Shown here one piece after another: positions 57,850 to 64,000 of a stretch of DNA of 64,000 nucleotides. The stretch covers positions 89,554-153,553 of the forward strand of contig CAMKDV010000009.1 of NCBI GenBank assembly GCA_946411385.1. Reading direction: 5' to 3'. Origin of the DNA: an uncultured Bacteroidales bacterium. GTDB lineage: Bacteria > Bacteroidota > Bacteroidia > Bacteroidales > Paludibacteraceae. The position numbers were made by a program, and so were the translations under genes. The notes under the pieces are model-generated. The model did not search any database and was not told the DNA's origin. It was given only the letters and a program-made list of their open reading frames with translations. Numbering within the stretch: the first letter of the stretch is position 1; each line of letters starts with the position of its first letter.

Positions 57850-58128
57850 GTGTGCGCGCTTGCGCTTGTATGTTCGTCGTGCCAGCATGGCGCGACGGTC
57901 TGCGGTGTGCCTTACTCCGGCGCCACGCCCTGGCAGCTCGCCGCCGCCATCCACGACCGCGGTGACCAAACTTTTGTACCCGTATGCGTCGACCTCATCA
58001 CCTCTAACAAGGCATATATTAGCGGCTATCGTCTCCCAGACGAGCAGCCCGCGCAGATCATATGTGACCTTACCGCCTCTGGCAAGGTCTGCTTCGCTGT
58101 GCTTGATTGTGAAATGAATGAAGAATAA
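57850..58128 (+). CDS. Lipoprotein-like frame, possibly out of phase
   Basis: From a GTG at 57850 the 92-residue frame reads MCALALVCSSCQHGATVCGV. In the same frame upstream the residues RRLFLCLLVCALALVCSSC make a perfect lipoprotein signal (lipobox VCSSC), but there is no ATG near it. The frame stays open upstream to a TAG at 57688, at the start of the G tract. The C-terminal half looks like a folded beta domain (DQTFVPVCVDLITSNKAYIS). It may be a broken or phase-variable gene, or start at an unusual codon. Confidence 0.4.
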   Translation: MCALALVCSSCQHGATVCGVPYSGATPWQLAAAIHDRGDQTFVPVCVDLITSNKAYISGYRLPDEQPAQIICDLTASGKVCFAVLDCEMNEE

Positions 58129-58140
58129 ATAGATATATTT

Positions 58141-59718
58141 ATGCCAACACTGAATTGGATAGGAAAAGACAAGGTAGTTACGCACCATCAAGACGTGCCG
58201 TTTCGCGTGCTCAATCGCCAATATACTTTTGGCGAAACTCCAGATAGCGGGAATATGATTATTCACGGCGATAATCTGGAAGCACTCAAATCTCTGCTGC
58301 CTAAATATGAGGGGAAAATCAAATGTATTTATATCGATCCTCCGTATAACACAGGTGAAGAAAAATGGGTATATAATGATAATGTCAATGACCCGCGTAT
58401 TAAAGCGTGGCTTGGTCAAGTAGTGGGTAAAGAGTTGGACGATTTAACACGCCATGACAAGTGGCTTTGTATGATTTATCCTCGTTTGACATTGTTACAA
58501 AAACTATTATCTGAAGATGGAGCAATTTTTATATCAATCGATGATAATGAACAAGCTAACCTAAAACTCATTTGTGATGAGATTTTTGGCAAAACAAACT
58601 TCCTTGCACAAATAATATGGGAGCGTGCATATTCTCCGATAAATTTAAAAAAGCACTTCTCTACAAGCCATGATTACATTCTCTGTTATGCAAAAGAGTA
58701 TGAGAAACTAACATGTAATGGCTTATCGCGCAGTTCTGAAGCTAATGGAAGATATTTGAACCCCGATGACGACCCGCGTGGTCTTTGGAAAAGTGCATGT
58801 TTATATGTGGGGCCAAGAGTTGAAGAAAATGTCTATCCGGTAATTGGACCAACAGGTAAAGAGTTTTGGCCTGCTAGTGGGTATAGTTGGCTATTTTCTA
58901 AAGAGCGCTTCGATGAAATGAGAAGTGACAATCGCATTTATTTTGGGCCAGACGGAAATAGGACGCCTTCATTAAAACGCTTTTTAAACGAGGTAAAGCA
59001 AACTATAACTCCCATGTCTATATGGAAGTATGCCGAAGTAGGGCATTCACAAAAAGCCACTCAAGAACTAAAAGAAATGTTCGATGGTGAAGCGGTTTTT
59101 AGTTACCCTAAACCCGTAGATTTAGTGAAAAGATGCATTGAACTATACTCAGATAAGGACTCTATAATATTGGATTCTTTTGCAGGTTCTGGAGTAACAG
59201 CTCACGCTGTTCTAAATCTCAATAAGCAAGACGGTGGCAACCGTAAATTTATTCTATGCGAAATGTGCGACTATGCCGAAACTGTCACGGCAGAGCGAGT
59301 GCGTCGTGTAATGAAAGGATATAGAAAAGGCAAAAACGCTGTAGAAGGCACTGGCGGCAGTTTTGATTTCTTTGAGTTAGGTGAGACGATATTTGACAAT
59401 GCTACCGGACTATTGAACGAAAAAGCCGATGTAGAGCAGATACGCCAATATGTTTGGTACACCGAAACCAAATCAGCCTATATTAGTGACCCGAATAGGA
59501 GCAACAAATATCTGTTAGGCACACATAATTTTGCGGATTATTATTTCTACTATGAGCCGGAAGAAGAAACCGTACTTGATTGGGATTTTTTGTCAAAAAT
59601 CAAGCAACGCGCAGAGCAGTATATTATCTTTGCCGACCGTTGCTTATTAGCTGAGGATGAGATGCTATTACGCAATATAGTATTCAAGAAAATACCACGA
59701 GACATAAAGCGCCAATAA
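58141..59718 (+). CDS. mod: Type III restriction-modification methyltransferase (Mod)
   Basis: The 525-residue protein is a beta-class N6-adenine methyltransferase: DPPYNTG at 66-72 comes before the SAM-binding FAGSG at 347-351, the order typical of Type III Mod. The region of about 90-330 between them has the target-recognition domain. It methylates one strand of an asymmetric site and gives specificity to the Res subunit. Low GC compared with the neighbours suggests acquisition by transfer. The site it recognises cannot be read from sequence. Confidence 0.95.
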   Translation: MPTLNWIGKDKVVTHHQDVPFRVLNRQYTFGETPDSGNMIIHGDNLEALKSLLPKYEGKIKCIYIDPPYNTGEEKWVYNDNVNDPRIKAWLGQVVGKELDDLTRHDKWLCMIYPRLTLLQKLLSEDGAIFISIDDNEQANLKLICDEIFGKTNFLAQIIWERAYSPINLKKHFSTSHDYILCYAKEYEKLTCNGLSRSSEANGRYLNPDDDPRGLWKSACLYVGPRVEENVYPVIGPTGKEFWPASGYSWLFSKERFDEMRSDNRIYFGPDGNRTPSLKRFLNEVKQTITPMSIWKYAEVGHSQKATQELKEMFDGEAVFSYPKPVDLVKRCIELYSDKDSIILDSFAGSGVTAHAVLNLNKQDGGNRKFILCEMCDYAETVTAERVRRVMKGYRKGKNAVEGTGGSFDFFELGETIFDNATGLLNEKADVEQIRQYVWYTETKSAYISDPNRSNKYLLGTHNFADYYFYYEPEEETVLDWDFLSKIKQRAEQYIIFADRCLLAEDEMLLRNIVFKKIPRDIKRQ

Positions 59719-59719
59719 T

Positions 59720-62332
59720 ATGGAACTGAAAAACTATCAACAGAAGATTCTAAAGGATTTGGAGCGTTTCCTGACTATTGCCCAAACGAAACGCTCGATT
59801 GGCGAGGCGTACCACAATTTTTGGTTTACCAACGATCCGTCTGTTACACCTTATCCGGGCAAACCTATCGAGCCATACAAGGATAATGTGCCACGTGCTC
59901 CGCATCTATGTATCAAAGTACCTACAGGTGGCGGTAAAACATTTATTGCATCTGCTGCCATCAAGACTATTTTTGACGCTTTCAGTGAGTTGTCCTATCG
60001 CTTTGTAGTGTGGCTTGTACCCTCAAATGCTATCCTGGAGCAAACGCTGCGCAACCTGCGAAACAAAGAGCACCCCTATCGGCAACGCATTGATACCGAC
60101 TTTCAAAACCGCGTAGAGGTATTCAACAAAGAGCAAGCACTGACCGGTCAAGGTTTTTCCCTCACTACAGTACGGGAAAACTTATGTGTATTGGTCGTAA
60201 GCTATGATTCTTTCCGAGCCAACCTCAAAGAAGGTTTGCGCGTGTATCGTGACAACGGCTATTTGCAATCGTTCCAACCTTTGGTTAACACGAATGCCAG
60301 TGATGATGCAGAGGTGCAATTGATGAGTGTTATACAAGCATTACACCCTGTTGTTATTGTCGATGAAAGCCATAACGCGACGAGTAAGTTAAGCGAGGAA
60401 ATGATTTGCAATATGCAGCCGAGTTTTGTACTTGACTTAACGGCTACACCTCGCAAGAATAGTAATATCCTATGCTTCACCGATGCGCTGGAACTGAAGA
60501 AGAATAACATGGTCAAGTTGCCGGTAATCGTATATAATCATCACCGCAAAGAGCAAGTTATCGACTCAGCTTTGCATCTGCAAAGAGAATTGGAGCGCAC
60601 TGCCAAACAATACACCGACCGATATATCCGTCCTATCGTATTATTCCAAGCAGAAGCCAAGAACGGAAATGAAGACCGAGCTACATTCGACAAAGTGAAA
60701 CATGATTTGCTTAGTTTGGGAATTAAGGAGGAACAAATCAAGATCAAGACGGCAGAAATAAACGAGCTGAAAGATATCGACCTGATGTCTCCCGATTGCC
60801 CGGTGCGCTACATTATTACGATCAACGCACTCAAAGAGGGTTGGGATTGTCCGTTTGCCTATATACTTGCATCGCTTGCTGACCGCAGTTCAGCGGTAGA
60901 TGTTGAGCAGATAGTAGGTCGCGTGTTGCGTCTGCCTTACACACGGCAAAATCCGAATGCGGTACTGAATATGAGTTATGTGCTTACGGCTTCCGCTCGT
61001 TTTCAAGAGACCCTGAATAATGTTGTGAAAGGTCTTAATCGTGCAGGTTTCTCCGATGAGGATTACCGCTCAATTGACGAAGCCCCAGAAACTATCGCTC
61101 CGGAAGATAATTTTATGGTTGGTCCCGATTTGTTTGCAGAACCTAAGAAGCAGCAAAAGCCTTCATCGGATGAGATAGACAAAAGCTTTATTACCTTTAG
61201 GGCTGACGAGCCGACTGATGCCCCGTCAGTAAATGAAGATGTACTATCAATCCTTCAAACCGGACAACAGGAAGCGGAAGCTTTGCAACAACAGATTACA
61301 GCGCAAGAGCAATCCGGACAAACGAACATACCTAACGAAATCAAAAGTATTGTGAAATCGAGTTATATCAAATCTGCCTTTGCCGAGAGCGCAGCGCAGG
61401 TCAAATTACCGCAGTTCTATTCCCGTCTATTAGAACAGACTAATATTTTTGAGGAAAAAGAAGTATTCTTGTGCAAGGAGCATTTGCTGAAAAATTTCCA
61501 GTTGGCACAACAGGATATTATAATCAATTTTGATACAGTTGAGACCAGTATTTACCGCGTAGACATTGATCAAGAGACGGACAGCCACACACCGCGATAT
61601 TTCAAGATAGACAACGCCCAACAACGCGACTTAATCATGAAACACTTGCGCGATGCAGAAACGTCAGATGAGAAAGTGCAAAGATGTGCTTCGTTGGTGG
61701 CTCGGACTATGGGAAAAATGTCGCCGTTGAGCGAAAAGGATGTAAAAGCCTATGTTGCCCGCATTCTTCAAACAAAGAGTGCTGATGAAATAGAGGATTT
61801 CATAGCTCACCTGAATGAATATACTGCACGAATAAAAGAGAAAATTGAGCAGCTGGAAACGAAATTCATGGAAGAAAATTTCATGAGGATGTTAGATGCA
61901 GATAAGATTATCGCTAAACCGAGATACGAATTCCCGAAATCGCATACATTGCAGCAAATAGGCGCAGCTTTACCCAAATCATTGTATGAAAGAGAAGAAG
62001 CGTTTAATGATTTCGAGGCAACCGTAATAAATGATGTAGCCAATCTTCCTAATGTTGAATGGTGGACGAGAAACGTCGAAAAGAAAGGTTTTTGCATCAA
62101 CGGTTTTATCAATCATTATCCAGATTTTATCATCAAGACAAAAAACGGGAAAATAGTACTGCTTGAAACAAAAGGCGACCATTTGGACGCATCTGCAAAA
62201 GTCAGATTAGGACAACTATGGGCAGCCAAAGCCGGTAATGAATATCGCTACTATTTAGCGTATGATAAGCGCGATGATGTCAGCGGTTCATTTACAAAAG
62301 CAAAATTTATTGAGCAACTGAAGCAATTATAA
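59720..62332 (+). CDS. res: Type III restriction endonuclease (Res)
   Basis: The 870-residue protein is a superfamily 2 helicase-like Res: Walker A KVPTGGGKT at 66-74, motif II VDESHNAT near 212-219, motif VI-like VEQIVGRVLRLPYTRQNP near 395-412 and a C-terminal PD-(D/E)XK endonuclease (HYPDFIIKTKNGKIVLLETK near 799-818). It pairs with Mod for ATP-driven cutting of DNA between head-to-head sites. It begins 1 bp after the mod stop codon, an operon arrangement. It appears intact. Confidence 0.95.
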   Translation: MELKNYQQKILKDLERFLTIAQTKRSIGEAYHNFWFTNDPSVTPYPGKPIEPYKDNVPRAPHLCIKVPTGGGKTFIASAAIKTIFDAFSELSYRFVVWLVPSNAILEQTLRNLRNKEHPYRQRIDTDFQNRVEVFNKEQALTGQGFSLTTVRENLCVLVVSYDSFRANLKEGLRVYRDNGYLQSFQPLVNTNASDDAEVQLMSVIQALHPVVIVDESHNATSKLSEEMICNMQPSFVLDLTATPRKNSNILCFTDALELKKNNMVKLPVIVYNHHRKEQVIDSALHLQRELERTAKQYTDRYIRPIVLFQAEAKNGNEDRATFDKVKHDLLSLGIKEEQIKIKTAEINELKDIDLMSPDCPVRYIITINALKEGWDCPFAYILASLADRSSAVDVEQIVGRVLRLPYTRQNPNAVLNMSYVLTASARFQETLNNVVKGLNRAGFSDEDYRSIDEAPETIAPEDNFMVGPDLFAEPKKQQKPSSDEIDKSFITFRADEPTDAPSVNEDVLSILQTGQQEAEALQQQITAQEQSGQTNIPNEIKSIVKSSYIKSAFAESAAQVKLPQFYSRLLEQTNIFEEKEVFLCKEHLLKNFQLAQQDIIINFDTVETSIYRVDIDQETDSHTPRYFKIDNAQQRDLIMKHLRDAETSDEKVQRCASLVARTMGKMSPLSEKDVKAYVARILQTKSADEIEDFIAHLNEYTARIKEKIEQLETKFMEENFMRMLDADKIIAKPRYEFPKSHTLQQIGAALPKSLYEREEAFNDFEATVINDVANLPNVEWWTRNVEKKGFCINGFINHYPDFIIKTKNGKIVLLETKGDHLDASAKVRLGQLWAAKAGNEYRYYLAYDKRDDVSGSFTKAKFIEQLKQL

Positions 62333-62341
62333 TACCATTCT

Positions 62342-62373
62342 CTTGCAAATGTCAAAAATTTTTTGTACCTTTG
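62342..62373 (+). promoter_or_regulatory. Promoter of the structured RNA
   Basis: CTTG (62342-62345, one mismatch to TTTG) and TACCTTTG (62366-62373) are 20 nt apart on the plus strand. Transcription should start near 62380, right before the folded region. Confidence 0.75.
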
Positions 62374-62379
62374 CACTCG

Positions 62380-62594
62380 CTTTTGAATAAAGCCGTCGCT
62401 TACCGACGATAAACAGAAGGACATACATCGCGCACAGCGCATCTGGCATATTCCTTTGTAAACAAGTCGGCAAACTTAATGTAGCAAGAAGACAATATGC
62501 CCTAACTTAACGTGTAACAAGCACGGGTAAGTAAGGGTATTGCTACGAGTTTGCCGACTTTGTTTACTATTCTTGCTTGCCTGTGCTTTTTTTT
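62380..62594 (+). ncRNA. Highly structured RNA, about 215 nt, 6S-like or novel
   Basis: GTAAACAAGTCGGCAAACT (62458-62476) pairs with AGTTTGCCGACTTTGTTTAC (62548-62567), 19 bp with one bulge. Inside it are GTAGCAA/TTGCTAC (62481-62487/62540-62546) and a third helix of about 12 bp, topped by CGTG/CACG. Outside it, GGCA/TGCC (62445-62448/62578-62581) and GCACA/TGTGC (62432-62436/62582-62586) close the molecule, leaving a 9 by 10-nt internal loop, and T8 follows (62587-62594). A promoter precedes and T8 ends it, so it looks like a real RNA. The shape, closing stem, internal loop and long hairpin, resembles 6S RNA; a defence-linked RNA is the alternative. Confidence 0.75.
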
Positions 62595-62612
62595 CGCCCT
62601 AACTCAATACAC

Positions 62613-63275
62613 ATGAACGCCATACACCACACATCCAAAGAGCTGATTATCCTTAAAGCCATCCCTTCTTTTCCCAACGATAGAAACCAGTTACCGCGTG
62701 AAGTGATCCTCCTCGCTGCGTACGACTTCATGGATATGTTCACCGCTTCCGTCCGGGCTTTCCAAGAGAGTAACCGCGATGCACGATACAAGCCCTGTAT
62801 GAGTCAAGCCAAGTATGCCGATGATATCTACAAGATGCTATGCGCCCATCACAACCGACCTATCGCACAGGAGAAGAATAATATCTACCAAGTGCTGTTC
62901 GCTGCTTGTTGCCTGATGAATACCAACGACCACAAACGCTCGTGGTGGGAAGAAACATTTGCCGTCAGTACTGCCGAGTATCTGGAAAAAACCATTTTCT
63001 TCCAAGGCGCAAAAGCGCAGATACAAGCCGTCAGCAGGCGGATCATCGCCACGCAGCAGTACGAACTGGATTTTGCCTCGACCAACCATGCACAGACAGC
63101 TGTGCAACAAACCCTGCAACTCTTTGCCGAGGTGGAAGAAGTGGAGCACATCAAGCAGCAGAAAACCAAAAGCAAAGCACCCAAACGCAGATCAAACCAC
63201 CTGCACGTACATATTCACGGTAGTGTGAACTTAGGTGATAATATACAAACGCTAATCAATTTCAACTATGACTAA
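62613..63275 (+). CDS. Unrecognised protein A next to the RNA
   Basis: The 220-residue protein starts MNAIHHTSKELIILKAIPSF, 18 nt after the RNA's T-run. It is mostly helical through residue 180 (LPREVILLAAYDFMDMFTAS, NIYQVLFAACCLMNTNDHKR, FFQGAKAQIQAVSRRIIATQ), then a Lys-rich linker (QQKTKSKAPKRRSN) leads to a strand-rich end, HLHVHIHGSVNLGDNIQTLI. This end shares the pattern NxGDxIQ...N[FY]N with the N-terminus of the next gene. No family recognised. It overlaps the next gene by 8 bp. Confidence 0.7.
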   Translation: MNAIHHTSKELIILKAIPSFPNDRNQLPREVILLAAYDFMDMFTASVRAFQESNRDARYKPCMSQAKYADDIYKMLCAHHNRPIAQEKNNIYQVLFAACCLMNTNDHKRSWWEETFAVSTAEYLEKTIFFQGAKAQIQAVSRRIIATQQYELDFASTNHAQTAVQQTLQLFAEVEEVEHIKQQKTKSKAPKRRSNHLHVHIHGSVNLGDNIQTLINFNYD

Positions 63276-63741
63276 ACAAGAACTTAAGCAGCAAATCATT
63301 GATGCCATTGCCAATGGCAAAATTCAAGCCACCACTATCAATATCGGTGACCAGATACAAAACCAGCAGAACTACAACATTGAGGGTGCAGGTGATATCC
63401 GTATTCAGATCGTCTCACCAGACGCGCCTGCCGTAGCCGAGTTCGTCGCCAATCATGCCTGTGCCCCTCAGCCGGAGCAACCGACAGAGGCGCTTTGCCC
63501 GTACATACAGGTAGACAAACTCAACGAGATAGGTGTATACACTCCGGAGCAGTTCAATCAACTGCTCAACGAGAAAACCGAACTGCCGGCACCCGAACTT
63601 GCAGCCTTTCTGCATAAGCACGAAAAATCCGGCTACCTCAACTATGGCAAGCATAGTAAGAGGCAGGTTTTTAATACGCTCCATGCCTATTATCCCAATA
63701 TGAAAAAATATAGTTACCCGAATTTTTGTCTGTATTTTTAA
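63268..63741 (+). CDS. Unrecognised protein B
   Basis: The 157-residue protein starts MTKQELKQQIIDAIANGKIQ and continues TTINIGDQIQNQQNYNIEG, which mirrors the end of protein A (VNLGDNIQ). A Pro/Ala-rich linker joins it to a C-terminal helical domain with EIGVYTPEQFNQLLNEKTEL and a final YPNMKKYSYPNFCLYF. The shared motif suggests the two proteins assemble by a common beta element, as many bacterial conflict proteins do. Function unknown. Confidence 0.65.
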   Translation: MTKQELKQQIIDAIANGKIQATTINIGDQIQNQQNYNIEGAGDIRIQIVSPDAPAVAEFVANHACAPQPEQPTEALCPYIQVDKLNEIGVYTPEQFNQLLNEKTELPAPELAAFLHKHEKSGYLNYGKHSKRQVFNTLHAYYPNMKKYSYPNFCLYF

Positions 63742-63781
63742 TGCGTAAACGACGATTTCACTTGATTTCACTTTATAAAGT

Positions 63782-63800
63782 AATCAAGTCCCACTTGATT
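63782..63800. repeat. Inverted repeat with ACTTGATT words
   Basis: AATCAAGT (63782-63789) and ACTTGATT (63793-63800) form a perfect 8-bp stem around CCC. The word ACTTGATT also occurs around 63760 and 63822, and TTTGATT variants at about 63811 and 63847. This cluster could bind a regulator or be a recombination site. Confidence 0.55.
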
Positions 63801-63854
63801 TTAAGGGGGCATATTTGATTGCTACTTGATTCCTGTTTTATTTTCATTTGATTT

Positions 63855-63888
63855 AGGGCTTATCCGTTTGGGTAAGTCCTTTTTTTTT
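63855..63888 (+). terminator. Intrinsic terminator of the RNA and two-gene cassette
   Basis: AGGGCTTATCC (63855-63865) pairs with GGGTAAGTCCT (63870-63880) with two G-T pairs around a 4-nt loop, and T8 follows at 63881. It overlaps the next promoter, so the cassette ends here. Confidence 0.85.
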
Positions 63889-63898
63889 CGTACCTTTG
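63867..63898 (+). promoter_or_regulatory. Promoter of the next gene (outside window)
   Basis: TTTG (63867-63870) and TACCTTTG (63891-63898) are 20 nt apart. Its -33 box lies inside the terminator hairpin of the upstream cassette. Confidence 0.85.
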
Positions 63899-63919
63899 CA
63901 CCGAAATTTCACAGCTAAC

Positions 63920-64000
63920 GGCTGGCGCCAGCCATAATTACTAACCCTCTCCCAGCATGGATCGACCATGTATGGGCGATAATGAATCAATAATTATGGC
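63920..64000 (+). repeat. Nested inverted repeats including REP-like copy 3
   Basis: GGCTGGCGCCAGCC (63920-63933) is a perfect 14-bp palindrome. GCCATAATTA (63931-63940) pairs with TAATTATGGC (63991-64000). Between them ATCGACCATGTATGGGCGAT (63961-63980) is an imperfect REP-like stem. All lie in the leader of the transcript from the promoter at 63867; the window ends within it. Confidence 0.7.

Noticed and set aside
62380..62594. Retron RNA
   Set aside because: No reverse transcriptase gene lies near; the neighbouring frames show none of its motifs.

Overview
The window is a piece of a Bacteroidales (Bacteroidota) chromosome. The assignment rests on repeated perfect promoters of the Bacteroidota primary sigma factor (TTTG, 19-20 nt, TAnnTTTG), a BspA-type leucine-rich surface protein, a Mfa2/FimB-like lipoprotein, and Bacteroidota-type gene blocks (rimP-nusA-infB, rel-recR). 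No 16S rRNA gene is present, so genus and species cannot be named.

Positions 1-30322 are the right part of a prophage integrated next to a tRNA-Lys(CTT) gene. Its left end, with capsid, portal and terminase, lies outside the window. From left to right it has: the end of a tail or fibre gene; a lipoprotein cargo gene with its own promoter; a long leftward operon (2042-12137) of small accessory genes, among them a radical SAM enzyme, GNAT, ASCH and YopX proteins and four paralogues of one family; a divergent promoter region (12138-12810); a rightward operon with holin, M15 endolysin, fibre and receptor-binding-like proteins and an HU-like protein; two more leftward lipoprotein cargo genes; and a rightward block with a spanin-like lipoprotein, a metallopeptidase-like protein, a phosphoribosyltransferase-HAD fusion, two glycosyltransferase-like proteins and a VRR-NUC nuclease. 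The tyrosine integrase (28852-30072) reads leftward beside the tRNA and is preceded by an 11-bp repeat array.

Positions 30323-57300 are core chromosome: tRNA-Lys, dnaA, a rel-recR operon whose Rel protein lacks both the HD and ACT domains, rsmD, an aminotransferase, an M3 peptidase, tRNA-Glu with a nearby copy of its 3' end, nadE, hpt, a DsbD-like protein, a BspA-like protein, mgtC, rlmB, ribF, a NagX-like acyltransferase and rimP-nusA-infB. Several gene junctions here are filled with 7- or 8-bp tandem repeats whose unit contains the stop codon of the upstream gene. Similar 7-bp repeats lie inside rimP, infB and the dsbD-like gene.

Positions 57300-64000 look like an acquired, lower-GC defence island: a 10-G homopolymer upstream of a lipoprotein-like frame, a complete type III restriction-modification pair (mod-res), then a promoter driving a strongly folded RNA of about 215 nt, followed directly by two unrecognised genes that share a motif and end at an intrinsic terminator. 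This RNA plus two-gene cassette is the best candidate here for an undescribed system. A 6S-like RNA is the main alternative for the RNA.
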